From contig CAKUMG010000081.1 in the NCBI GenBank assembly GCA_934667465.1, forward strand, positions 1 through 12,431: a stretch of DNA of 12,431 bases. Reading direction: 5' to 3'. The DNA comes from an uncultured Actinoplanes sp. GTDB taxonomy: Bacteria; Actinomycetota; Actinomycetes; Mycobacteriales; Micromonosporaceae. The notes beneath the pieces were generated by a model that was not told where the DNA came from, searched no databases, and saw nothing but the letters and a program-made list of their open reading frames with translations. Positions 1 through 7,070 of this stretch are shown here, in pieces. Position 1 is the first letter of the stretch; the number at the start of each line of letters is the position of its first letter. The translations under genes and the position numbers were made by a program.

Positions 1-2
1 AC

Positions 3-824
3 ATGCGCGTCGCACTCGCCCTGATCCTCTGCCTGCTGCTCCCGGCCGCGGCGTCCGCGCAGACGGCGCTCGTGGACGTCCCCGTCGACGGGCCCGCGGA
101 CGGGCCGCCGCTGCTGCTGATCAACTCGCTCGGCGCGGATCTGCGGATGTGGGAACCGCAGGTGGCGGTCCTCGCGGGGACGTACCGGGTGGTGCGCTAC
201 GACGCGCGGGGGCACGGGCGGTCACCCGTACCGGCAGGCCCTTATGATCTTGCCGATCTCGGCCGGGACGCGCTCGGGCTGCTGGACGAGCTCGGGATGG
301 CGCGGGCGCACGTCTGCGGGCTGTCGCTGGGCGGGATGACCGCGATGTGGCTCGCCGCTCATGCTCCGTCCCGGGTGGACCGGCTCGTGCTGCTCTGCAC
401 GTCGGCGCTGCTGGGGCCGGCGTCGGCCTGGGCTGCGCGCGCCGCGACCGTTCTCGATCAGGGCACCGGCGCCGTCGCGGACGTCGTGGCGGGGCGGTGG
501 ATCACGCCGGGTTACGGCTCGTCACATTCTCGCGAAATGTCGCTTTTGCGGGCCATGATCGCGGCGACTCCGGCTGTCGGCTACGCGGGGGCGTGCGCGG
601 CCATCGGAAGCATGGACCTGCGGGGGGATTTGTCCCGGATCGCCGCGCCGACGCTGGTCATCGCGGGGGCCGACGATCCGGCGACGCCGCCGTCACACGG
701 TGCGGCGATCGCGGCGGCCGTCCCCGGCGCCCGGCTGGCCGTCGTGCCGGACGCGGCGCACCTGGCGTCGTGGGAGCAACCGGCGGTGGTCAACGAGCTG
801 ATCCTGGAGGCACTGGGTGGATGA
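3..824 (+). CDS. pcaD: 3-oxoadipate enol-lactonase (alpha/beta hydrolase)
   Basis: An alpha/beta-hydrolase that by family and context hydrolyses 3-oxoadipate enol-lactone to 3-oxoadipate in the protocatechuate branch of the beta-ketoadipate pathway. Seen in the 273-residue reading: the oxyanion-region stretch NSLGADLRMW (41-50), the nucleophile elbow GLSLGG with Ser108, the acid motif GADDPATP with probable Asp225, and the catalytic His253 in DAAHLASWEQP. The lid region (about 135-205) has PcaD-like spacing. The start is uncertain. ATG at 3 gives an N-terminus resembling a Sec signal peptide (MR, then a leucine-rich core, then AAASA-Q), odd for a cytosolic enzyme. A GTG at 72 gives about 250 residues starting MDVPVDGPADG, closer to the usual PcaD length. 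Sequence upstream of base 1 is missing, so no ribosome site can be judged for the ATG. The stop overlaps the start of pcaC, indicating one operon. Confidence 0.87.
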   Translation: MRVALALILCLLLPAAASAQTALVDVPVDGPADGPPLLLINSLGADLRMWEPQVAVLAGTYRVVRYDARGHGRSPVPAGPYDLADLGRDALGLLDELGMARAHVCGLSLGGMTAMWLAAHAPSRVDRLVLLCTSALLGPASAWAARAATVLDQGTGAVADVVAGRWITPGYGSSHSREMSLLRAMIAATPAVGYAGACAAIGSMDLRGDLSRIAAPTLVIAGADDPATPPSHGAAIAAAVPGARLAVVPDAAHLASWEQPAVVNELILEALGG

Positions 825-1188
825 CGTCTTCGATCAGGGCATGACCGTACGCCGGGAGGTGCTCGGCGACGAACACGTGGACCGGGCGGCGGCGCGCACG
901 ACCCCGTTCACCGAGCCGTTCCAGGAGTTCATCACGCGCTACGCCTGGGGTGGGGTGTGGGCGCGCGAGGGCCTCGACCGGCGCACCCGCAGCTGCGTGA
1001 CCCTCGCGCTGCTGACCGCGCTGCAGTGCCACGACGAGCTCGCCCTGCACGTGCGCGCGGCCCTGCGCAACGGCCTGACCCGCGAGGAGATCGGCGAGGT
1101 GCTGCTGCACACCGCGGTCTACGCCGGCGTGCCCGCGGCGAACAAGGCCTTCGCGATCGCCCAGGAAGTCTTACAAGATCAGGAGTGA
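817..1188 (+). CDS. pcaC: 4-carboxymuconolactone decarboxylase
   Basis: A small enzyme of the carboxymuconolactone decarboxylase (CMD) family, which decarboxylates 4-carboxymuconolactone to 3-oxoadipate enol-lactone, the substrate of the preceding PcaD. The 123 residues match the usual single-domain PcaC length. Visible family features are the RYAWGGVWAREGL segment (41-53), the helix RTRSCVTLALLTAL (56-69), ELALHVRAALRNGLTREEIGE (74-94) and the closing LLHTAVYAGVPAANKAF (96-112). The CxxC motif of AhpD-type relatives is absent, as expected for a decarboxylase. I chose the GTG at 817 because it overlaps the last codons of pcaD by 8 bases and gives a normal N-terminus; an in-frame ATG at 841 is the alternative. 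In several actinobacteria PcaD and PcaC are fused as PcaL; here they are separate but overlapping. Confidence 0.9.
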   Translation: MDDVFDQGMTVRREVLGDEHVDRAAARTTPFTEPFQEFITRYAWGGVWAREGLDRRTRSCVTLALLTALQCHDELALHVRAALRNGLTREEIGEVLLHTAVYAGVPAANKAFAIAQEVLQDQE

Positions 1189-1203
1189 CGCTAAGGTGCC
1201 GCC

Positions 1204-1974
1204 ATGAGCCGCGAACCGCATTTCGTGCAGTCCCTCGAACGCGGGCTCGCGGTCATCCGCGCCTTCGACGCCTCCCATCCCGAGCTCACCCTCAGCGAGG
1301 TGGCCCGCAAGTGCGACCTCACCCGCGCCGCGGCCCGCCGCTTCCTGCTCACCCTCGCCGACCTCGGCTACGTCCGCACCGACGGCCGCCTGTTCTCGCT
1401 GACCCCGCGGGTCCTGGAACTCGGCTGGTCGTACCTGTCGAGCCTGTCGCTGCCCGACGTCGCCCAGCCGCACCTCGAGGCGCTCGCCGCCCGCGTCCAC
1501 GAGTCGTCGTCGCTGTCCGTCCTCGACGGCGACGACATCGTCTACGTGGCACGCGTCCCCACCCGCCGGATCATGACGGTGGCGATCGACGTGGGCACCC
1601 GCTTCCCCGCGTACGCGACCTCGATGGGCCGCGTCCTGATCGCCCACCTGCCCGCCGACCGGATCGAGTCGTACCTCTCCCGGGTGAACCTGGCACCGCT
1701 GACCGCCCGCACGGTCACCTCCGCCGGTAACCTGCGCGCCGAACTCAAACAGGTCCGCGACCGCGGCTGGGCCCTGGTCGACCAGGAACTCGAGGAGGGG
1801 CTGCGCTCCCTGGCCGCCCCGGTCCACGACCGCACCGGCACGGTGGTCGCCGCGGTCAACATCTCCGTCCACGCGACCCGGACCCCGGTCGACGTCATGC
1901 ACGACACCCTGCTTCCCCAGCTCCTGGCCACGACCGCCGCCATCGACGCCGACCTGCGCGTCACCGCCCCCTGA
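1204..1974 (+). CDS. pcaR: IclR-family regulator, PcaR/PobR type
   Basis: A one-component transcription regulator of 256 residues, normal length for IclR proteins. The winged helix-turn-helix covers about residues 8-66, with VQSLERGLAVIRAF at the start and TLSEVARKCDLTRAAARRF as the HTH. The C-terminal effector-binding domain (about 80-250) carries RIMTVAIDVGTRFPAYATS and MGRVLIAHLPA. The wording of these stretches resembles the PcaR/PcaU/PobR branch that senses protocatechuate-pathway intermediates; the effector itself is inferred from the neighbours. The ATG at 1204 lies 15 bases after the pcaC stop with an AAGGTG ribosome site about 6 bases upstream, so it is probably cotranscribed with pcaD and pcaC. 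Its own operator would be expected in front of the operon, outside this window. Confidence 0.9.
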   Translation: MSREPHFVQSLERGLAVIRAFDASHPELTLSEVARKCDLTRAAARRFLLTLADLGYVRTDGRLFSLTPRVLELGWSYLSSLSLPDVAQPHLEALAARVHESSSLSVLDGDDIVYVARVPTRRIMTVAIDVGTRFPAYATSMGRVLIAHLPADRIESYLSRVNLAPLTARTVTSAGNLRAELKQVRDRGWALVDQELEEGLRSLAAPVHDRTGTVVAAVNISVHATRTPVDVMHDTLLPQLLATTAAIDADLRVTAP

Positions 1975-2061
1975 CCATCCCCGCCCCGGCAAGCCCGCCG
2001 GACACCGCCGGCCGCTCTCCGTCCGCCGTGCGCGACGCGGTCGTGGCCGCCCTCTCCGGGC

Positions 2062-2246
2062 GGGCGCGCGTGATCGTGCGCGACACGGGCGTGGTCACCA
2101 CCCTCTGGCCGGGCGCGCGTGATCGTGGCTCCTACTCCTCCGAGCGGGCGAGGGTGATCGTGCGCGACGCGGGCGTGGTCGCCACCCTCTGGCCGGGCAC
2201 GCGTGATCGGGGCTCCTACTTCCCCTGGCTGGCGAGGGTGATCGTG
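2062..2246. repeat. 84-bp direct repeat array, two copies plus a partial third
   Basis: Two consecutive 84-base units (2062-2145 and 2146-2229) differ at about 10 positions by my count, and a third begins at 2230 and breaks off near 2246. Each unit contains two versions of a 17-base core, GGGCGCGCGTGATCGTG and variants. The five cores start at 2062, 2111, 2146, 2195 and 2230, so spacings alternate 49, 35, 49, 35. The 32-base spacer (ending CCACCCTCTGGCC) and the 18-base spacer (starting GCTCCTACT) are also conserved. The array fills most of the gap between the IclR gene and the GNAT gene and overlaps the GNAT 3' end: its stop codon lies in the second short spacer. The bases from 1975 to 2061 hold nothing I recognise. 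No transposase, hairpin arms or CRISPR-like architecture is present, and the function is unknown. Confidence 0.9.
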
Positions 2247-3091
2247 CGCGCGACCGGGCGCATGCCGAGGCCCGCGTAGAGCCGCCGCGGCACCGGATAG
2301 CCGTCGTCGCCGCGCGCCCCGACGACGGCCTGGGTGGCGCCGAGCCCGCGGGCGGCCTCCAGGATCGCGGCGCAGACGGCCCGGGCCAGGCCGCGGCGGG
2401 CGTGCGCCGGGTCGGTGCCCACCGGTTCCAGCAGCACGGAACCGGTCACCTCGTCGAACCACCCGAGCCCGTAGGCCGCGAAGCTCCCGTCCCGGGCCAC
2501 CGCCACCAGGTCCAGCCCGGGTTGGTACAGCGGCGACGCCCGCGCCGCCCCGTGCCGATCCTCGTCGTAGCGCGACGTGCCCTCGTCGCCGGTGAGCGGC
2601 AGGCCGAGCAGCGTCCGGATCCGGGCGGGCGCCCACGCGCTCCGGTGCACGGCGACGCGCTGGCCGACCTCGTCCGGCCGCACCGGGCGGATCTCGTAGC
2701 CGGGCACGGGCGCCCCGGCCACCGGCCCGTCGAGCCGCCGCCACAGGGTGGCGAACCACGGCCCGTCCACCGCCCGGAAGCCGCGCGCCCCGAGGGTGCC
2801 GCGCAGCGCGGTGTCCCGGTCCGAGACGTCGAGCGCCACGTGCGGGGCCACGGCGAGCAGTTCGTCCACGGCCCGGTCGCGCGAAGCGGCGTCCAGGTCC
2901 GGCGCCAGATGCAAGATCGCGGAGCCGGGCAGCCACACGTCCGCGAACCCGTGCAGGGGGTCACCCCACGCGAGCCGGGCGTCCGGCTCCGGGCTGCCGT
3001 CGCCGCGGGCCGCCGCCCAGGCCACGGTGCCGGGGTGCAGGAGCTGGGCGGGGGTCCAGGTGCGGCGTACACAGGCGAGGCGATCGTCCAC
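2216..3091 (-). CDS. GNAT-family acetyltransferase-like protein
   Basis: About 291 residues from a GTG at 3091. The C-terminal half (from GYEIRPVRPDE, about residue 131) is a GNAT fold. Motif A reads VLLEPVGTDPAHARRGLARA (about 219-238), with RRGLA in the acetyl-CoA pyrophosphate-binding position, followed by the helix VCAAILEAARGLGA and the closing YAGLGMRPVARTITL typical of GNAT ends. The N-terminal half (about 1-125) is a degenerate domain with TLGARGFRAVDG, suggesting a two-domain GNAT. The substrate is unknown. The open frame continues to 3277 and includes an ATG at 3172, but those starts overlap the divergent TetR gene and encode low-complexity sequence, so I prefer 3091; no clear ribosome site is seen. 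The last residues (about TITLASQGK) and the TAG stop lie in the third and second elements of the 84-bp array. Confidence 0.78.
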   Translation of the reverse strand: MDDRLACVRRTWTPAQLLHPGTVAWAAARGDGSPEPDARLAWGDPLHGFADVWLPGSAILHLAPDLDAASRDRAVDELLAVAPHVALDVSDRDTALRGTLGARGFRAVDGPWFATLWRRLDGPVAGAPVPGYEIRPVRPDEVGQRVAVHRSAWAPARIRTLLGLPLTGDEGTSRYDEDRHGAARASPLYQPGLDLVAVARDGSFAAYGLGWFDEVTGSVLLEPVGTDPAHARRGLARAVCAAILEAARGLGATQAVVGARGDDGYPVPRRLYAGLGMRPVARTITLASQGK

Positions 3092-3093
3092 CC

Positions 3094-3125
3094 GGACATC
3101 CGACCCGGAATCGGGCGGACGGTCC
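3094..3125. promoter_or_regulatory. Inverted repeat, candidate TetR operator
   Basis: In the divergent gap between the GNAT and TetR genes there is an interrupted dyad with arms GGAC, TCCG, CCCG and CGGG, CGGA, GTCC around a GAAT centre (3108-3111). All 12 arm bases pair, with one bulged A on each of two left-hand positions and CG unpaired on the right. The location is where a divergently transcribed TetR regulator usually binds to control itself and its neighbour. Binding is inference. Confidence 0.4.
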
Positions 3126-3158
3126 AGTGCATTCCCGGCCGCGGGCCACGGGCGCGGG

Positions 3159-3164
3159 TACTTT
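3159..3164 (+). promoter_or_regulatory. Candidate -10 element, leaderless TetR transcript
   Basis: The hexamer TACTTT fits the actinobacterial TANNNT -10 pattern and ends 6 bases before the ATG at 3171. No purine-rich ribosome site precedes that ATG. Together this suggests transcription starting at or next to the start codon. I see no convincing -35 box. Confidence 0.4.
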
Positions 3165-3170
3165 CGGATC

Positions 3171-3728
3171 ATGGAAGCGCTGCGAGCACCCGTACGCCGT
3201 CCGCAGCGCGCCGACGCCGTCCGCAACTTCGACGCGCTGCTGGCCGCGGCCGGTGCCGCCTTCGCCGAGCACGGCACCGGCGCCTCCCTCGAAGAAGTGG
3301 CGCGGCGGGCCGGGGTCGGGATCGGGACGCTCTACCGGCACTTCCCCACCCGGCAGGACCTGTTCGAGACCGTGTACGCGGACGAGATCAACCAGCTGTG
3401 CCGCTTCGCCGGCGTGGTGGCGGGGCTCGACCCGTGGACGGCCCTGACGACGTGGCTGCGGCGCTTCGTGGACTACGTCGCCACCAAACGGGCCCTGATC
3501 GAGGCGCTCAACCGCGAGACGGCCATGTTCCGGGCCAGCCGCGCCGCCGTCTACGCCGCCGGGGAACCGCTGCTCGACCGCGCCCGCGCCGCCGGCGAGG
3601 TCCGCCCGGACGCGGGCTTCGACGACGTCCTGCGCCTGGTCGCCGGGCTCACCGCGGCCACGTTCGCCGACGCGGCGCAGCGGGAGCGCGTGCTCGGCTT
3701 CGCCCTGGACGGCCTCCGCCCCCGCTGA
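3171..3728 (+). CDS. TetR-family transcriptional regulator
   Basis: A 185-residue TetR-type repressor. The N-terminal HTH domain is clear: NFDALLAAAGAAFAEHG (19-35), SLEEVARRAGVGIGTLYRHF (39-58) and the following PTRQDLFETVYADEI. The C-terminal ligand-binding part (about 75-185) is helical and variable, as usual, so the ligand cannot be predicted. The frame is open upstream to 2748, but that extension lies inside the oppositely directed GNAT gene. The ATG at 3171 begins a normal TetR N-terminus and has a TANNNT element just ahead of it. It faces away from the GNAT gene across a 79-base gap containing an inverted repeat, so control of itself and the GNAT gene is the simplest hypothesis. Confidence 0.88.
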   Translation: MEALRAPVRRPQRADAVRNFDALLAAAGAAFAEHGTGASLEEVARRAGVGIGTLYRHFPTRQDLFETVYADEINQLCRFAGVVAGLDPWTALTTWLRRFVDYVATKRALIEALNRETAMFRASRAAVYAAGEPLLDRARAAGEVRPDAGFDDVLRLVAGLTAATFADAAQRERVLGFALDGLRPR

Positions 3729-3791
3729 CCCGCCTCACCGGCCGCCTTGTACTGGCTCTGCGCCCATCGACCGGGCACGCCGACCTGCCGC

Positions 3792-3833
3792 CCCGGGACG
3801 GCCTCGACCTCCGCCGGCCCGCCTGCCGCGGGC
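3792..3833. other. Non-coding gap with GC-rich hairpin potential
   Basis: The 158-base gap 3729-3886 between the TetR and repeat-protein genes contains GC-rich self-complementary stretches near 3810-3842, for example CCGCC pairing with GGCGG around a short loop, and CGGCCC with GGGCCG outside it. This could act as a terminator for the TetR gene, but there is no following T-run, and at this GC content such pairing can arise by chance. I see no convincing promoter. Confidence 0.2.
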
Positions 3834-3886
3834 GGAGGGCCGAGCACGTGGCGGGGCCGCGAGCAGCGCGTGAGAGGATTCCGCCC

Positions 3887-4780
3887 ATGGGAATTCAGCG
3901 TGGCGCCGGGAACATCGATGCGCGGATCGCCTCCGCGCAGAACCGCAGGACCCCGCGCGCGGCGCTCTTCGACCTCGCCAAGGACACGGCCGTCCAGGTG
4001 CGCAAGGCGGTCGCCGCCCGCCCCGACCTGACGCCCGAGACGATGCGCCACCTGGCCCGGGACCGGGACCGCGGCGTACGCGAGATCGCCGCCCGCAACC
4101 CCGCCGCCGCCCAGGCCGACCTGCTCCGGCTGCTCAGCGACACCGACCGCCGGGTGCGCTGGGCCGTGGCCGCGAACCCGTCGCTCGACCCGCGGCTGCG
4201 CTCGGTGATGGCGAAGGCCAAGGACAAGGAGCTGCGTGGCCTGGCCGCCGAGCTGCCCGATCTCGAGCCGGAGCTGGCGGCGCTGCTCACCGAGGACGAG
4301 TTCTCGGAGGTCCGTGAGCGGCTGGCCCGCCACACCGGCGACGCCGGGATTATGGCGATCATGCTGCGCGACCGCACCGTACGCGTCCGCAAGGGTCTCG
4401 CCCGCAACCGCAACCTCTCCGCCGACCAGCGCCACCGCCTCGCGCAGGACTCGTCTCCCGACGTCCGCGCCGTCCTGGTCCAGGCGCAGGAGCTCGACGA
4501 GGCCGACCTGCGCGAGCTGCTCGCCGATCGCTCCGCCGACGTCCGCCAGGCGATGGCCACCTCGCCGCTCGTCCCCGAGCCGCTGCGCAAGGAGCTCGAG
4601 AACGACCCCGACGAGGCGGTGGCCGAGACCGCCCGCCGCTACACCCGGACCAGGACCGCCGCCCCGGCGAGCACGAGCACGGGCGAGGTCAAGAAGGCCG
4701 CCCCGAAGACCGCCGGATCGCCCACCGCGGGTGCGGTCAAGAAGGCCACCAAGCGCTTCCCGGGCAAGACCACCGCGTAA
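3887..4780 (+). CDS. HEAT/LRV-like helical repeat protein with Lys-rich tail
   Basis: A 297-residue protein built mainly of eight to nine tandem helical repeats of about 25-26 residues (about 28-258). Each repeat contains a D..xxVRxxxA core, for example DTAVQVRKAVAARPDLTPE, DRDRGVREIAARNPAA, DTDRRVRWAVAANPSLDP, DRTVRVRKGLARNRNLS and DRSADVRQAMATSPLVP. This is the pattern of leucine-rich-repeat-variant and HEAT-like solenoids, which usually serve as binding scaffolds. The C-terminus (about 262-297) changes to a low-complexity tail rich in K, A, P and T (EVKKAAPKTAG, GAVKKATKRFPGKTTA), resembling histone-H1-like nucleic-acid-binding tails. There is no signal peptide or membrane segment. The ATG at 3887 has GAGAGGA about 8 bases upstream; the open frame further upstream is non-coding in character. 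No enzyme motif is seen and the partner is unknown. Confidence 0.82.
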   Translation: MGIQRGAGNIDARIASAQNRRTPRAALFDLAKDTAVQVRKAVAARPDLTPETMRHLARDRDRGVREIAARNPAAAQADLLRLLSDTDRRVRWAVAANPSLDPRLRSVMAKAKDKELRGLAAELPDLEPELAALLTEDEFSEVRERLARHTGDAGIMAIMLRDRTVRVRKGLARNRNLSADQRHRLAQDSSPDVRAVLVQAQELDEADLRELLADRSADVRQAMATSPLVPEPLRKELENDPDEAVAETARRYTRTRTAAPASTSTGEVKKAAPKTAGSPTAGAVKKATKRFPGKTTA

Positions 4781-4826
4781 CCCCGATCCGATCGAGCCGC
4801 AAGCGCGCGGCCAAGGCACACGGAAA

Positions 4827-4857
4827 CGGCCCCACCCCCAGCACGGGGATGGGGCCG
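4827..4857. terminator. Bidirectional hairpin terminator
   Basis: A 13-base arm CGGCCCCACCCCC pairs with GGGGATGGGGCCG around a 5-base loop AGCAC, with 12 of 13 positions paired. It sits between two convergent genes, 46 bases after the repeat-protein stop and 6 bases after the minus-strand exporter stop. Read on the minus strand the stem is followed by TTTCCG, a short T-run; on the plus strand no T-run follows, which is common in GC-rich actinobacteria. Confidence 0.85.
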
Positions 4858-4863
4858 CGTCCG

Positions 4864-7056
4864 TCAGCGGGAGACCGGCGCCGCGACGTCGGGGCCGGAG
4901 TCGGGGGCGGGAGCGGCAGGCACCGTACGCTCCAGCGCCGCCCCCTCCACGTCCACCTGCGGCAGCCACCGCAGCCACGACGGCAGCCACCAGCCGGCCC
5001 GGCCGAGCAGGCTCAGCGCCGCCGGTACCGCGATCATCCGGACGATGAGGGCGTCGAAGAGGATGCCGATGGCCAGGGCGAACGCGATCGGTTTGATCGT
5101 GTCGTTGCCCTCGGGGACGAAGCCGGCGAAGACCGCGAACATGATCGTCGCGGCGGCGACCACGACCGGGGCGGCCTGGCGGAAGCCGGTGACGATGGCG
5201 TCGCGGGGCGCGGCGCCGTGCGAGTGGGCCTCGTGCATGCGGGAGACCAGGAAGACCTGGTAGTCCATGGCGAGGCCGAACAGGATGCCGATGACGATGA
5301 TCGGCGAGAGGCTGAGCAGCGGGCCGGTAGTCTCGGCGTTGACGACCTGCTGGAGCCAGCCCCACTGGAAGACGGCGGTGGTGGCGCCGAGCGCGGCACC
5401 GATGGTGAGCAGGAAGCCGAGCACGCCGACGACCGGGACCAGGATCGAGCGGAAGACCAGGATCAGCAGGATCAGGGCCAGGCCGACGACCAGGGTCAGG
5501 TAGCGGGGCATGGCGTCGCTGAGCTTCTGGTCGACGTCGACGCTGACCGCGGTCTGGCCGGTGACGTAGACGCCCTCCTCGCTGTCGAACGAGTCGCGCA
5601 GGTCGTGGACCAGGTCGACCGTCGCGGTGCTGTCCGGCGCCGAGGCGGGGATGACGTTGATCAGGGCGGCGTTGCCGGCCGGGTTGGGGGTGGGCGGGGC
5701 GACCAGGGCGACGTCGTCGAGGCCCTGGATCCGGCCGGCGAGGGCGGTGGCGCGCTCGGCGGCACCGTCGCCGTCGACCAGGATCACCAGCGGGCCGCTG
5801 AAGCCCTCGCCGAAGTGCTCGGCGATCAGGGCCTGTGCCTTCTCCTGGGTGCTGCCGGCGGCCGGCGGCTGGATCAGCGAGGTCTGCATCGAGAAGAACG
5901 GGATGCTGATGACGGCGAGGACGACGACCGCGGAGAGCAGGCTCAGCACCCGGTGGTGGCTGACCGTCCGGGCCCAGCCGCTGAAGAAGCCGCGGCCGGC
6001 GGAGGGTGCGGGCAGCTCGGCGCCGGGGGCGCGCAGCTTGCGGGGCAGGGCACGGCGGCCGATGAAGCCGAGCATCGCCGGGACCAGGGTGATCGCGATG
6101 AGCACGGCGACGATGATGGTGGCCGCGGCGGCCAGGCCCATCTCGGTCAGGAACGGCACGCCGGCGACGGACAGGCCGGCCAGGGCGATGACCACGGTGA
6201 TGCCGGCGGTCACGACCGCGGAGCCGGCGGTGCCGACGGCGAGGGCGGCGGCCTGTTCCGGGGTGCGGCCGTGCAGCAGTTCCTGCCGGTGCCGGGTGAT
6301 GATGAACAGCGCGTAGTCGATGCCGACGGCCAGGCCGAGCATGACGGCGAGGATCGGGGTGGTGGACTGCAGCTCCATGAAGCCGCTCAGCGTGGTGATG
6401 CCCAGGGCGCCGATGCCGACGCCGACGATCGCGGTCAGCAGGTTCATGCCCGCGGTGACCAGCGAGCCGAAGGTGAGCGCGAGCACGAGCAGCGCGACCA
6501 CCACGCCGATCACCTCGGCGGGGCCGCCGATGTCGGCGGCGTTCTCCTGGCTGGCCTCGCCGGTGACCTCGACGGTCAGCCCGCCGGTGTTCGCGGCGGC
6601 GACGGCGTCGGTCAGGGCGTGCCGCTGGTCGTCGGTGAGCTCGGTGGCGACGACGGGATAGGTGACGGTGCTGTACGCCGCGGTCTGGTCCTGCGAGACG
6701 GTCGGCGCCTGCGGGTCGAGCGGGTTGGTGGCGCTCACGACGCCGGGCAGCGTACCGAGCTTGCCCGCCAGCGCGGTGATCGCGGCGGCGTTCTGCGGGT
6801 CGGTGACCTTGGCGCCGTCCGGGGCGGCGATGACGACCTGCGCGGTGGCGCCGTTGGCCCCGCCGCCGAAGCGCTCGTCGATCATCTGCAGCGCGGTGGT
6901 GGACTCCTGGCCCGGGATGCTGAACGTGCTGACCGTCGAGCCGGAGAGCGTGACGGCCCCGACGGCGGTGGCGACAAGGACCGCGAACCACGCGGCCGTG
7001 ACGAGTATCCGGTGCCGGAACGCGCCCAGCCCCAGTTTGTGCAGGAAGGTGGCCAC
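4864..7056 (-). CDS. MMPL-family (RND superfamily) membrane transporter
   Basis: A 730-residue inner-membrane exporter of the MMPL type, which uses the proton gradient to move lipids or hydrophobic drugs. The layout is duplicated: TM1 (about 17-38), an extracytoplasmic domain (about 40-180), a block of TMs (about 182-345), then TM7 (about 383-401), a second extracytoplasmic domain and a final TM block (about 520-690). Signature segments are GLAVGIDYALFIITRHRQE in the first block and GILFGLAMDYQVFLVSRMHEAH in the second, each with the Asp-Tyr pair typical of the proton-relay helices. The length fits small actinobacterial MMPL pumps. The start is a GTG at 7056 with GAGAGGA about 9 bases upstream. 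That ribosome site overlaps the stop of the TetR gene 14 bases away, so the two form one operon and the TetR protein probably controls the pump. The substrate is unknown. Confidence 0.93.
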   Translation of the reverse strand: MATFLHKLGLGAFRHRILVTAAWFAVLVATAVGAVTLSGSTVSTFSIPGQESTTALQMIDERFGGGANGATAQVVIAAPDGAKVTDPQNAAAITALAGKLGTLPGVVSATNPLDPQAPTVSQDQTAAYSTVTYPVVATELTDDQRHALTDAVAAANTGGLTVEVTGEASQENAADIGGPAEVIGVVVALLVLALTFGSLVTAGMNLLTAIVGVGIGALGITTLSGFMELQSTTPILAVMLGLAVGIDYALFIITRHRQELLHGRTPEQAAALAVGTAGSAVVTAGITVVIALAGLSVAGVPFLTEMGLAAAATIIVAVLIAITLVPAMLGFIGRRALPRKLRAPGAELPAPSAGRGFFSGWARTVSHHRVLSLLSAVVVLAVISIPFFSMQTSLIQPPAAGSTQEKAQALIAEHFGEGFSGPLVILVDGDGAAERATALAGRIQGLDDVALVAPPTPNPAGNAALINVIPASAPDSTATVDLVHDLRDSFDSEEGVYVTGQTAVSVDVDQKLSDAMPRYLTLVVGLALILLILVFRSILVPVVGVLGFLLTIGAALGATTAVFQWGWLQQVVNAETTGPLLSLSPIIVIGILFGLAMDYQVFLVSRMHEAHSHGAAPRDAIVTGFRQAAPVVVAAATIMFAVFAGFVPEGNDTIKPIAFALAIGILFDALIVRMIAVPAALSLLGRAGWWLPSWLRWLPQVDVEGAALERTVPAAPAPDSGPDVAAPVSR

Positions 7057-7070
7057 AGGAATGGTTCCTC

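Noticed and set aside
790..1110. Minus-strand frame opposite pcaC
   Set aside because: pcaC on the plus strand is a clear family member; the antisense product is unrecognisable and lacks a start context.
2062..2246. CRISPR array
   Set aside because: The spacers are themselves conserved between units and alternate in length (32 and 18 bases), and there is no cas gene nearby.
2028..2279. Plus-strand 83-codon frame through the 84-bp repeats
   Set aside because: Its periodic translation simply follows from a repeat unit divisible by three. It has no ribosome site and runs into the GNAT gene on the other strand.
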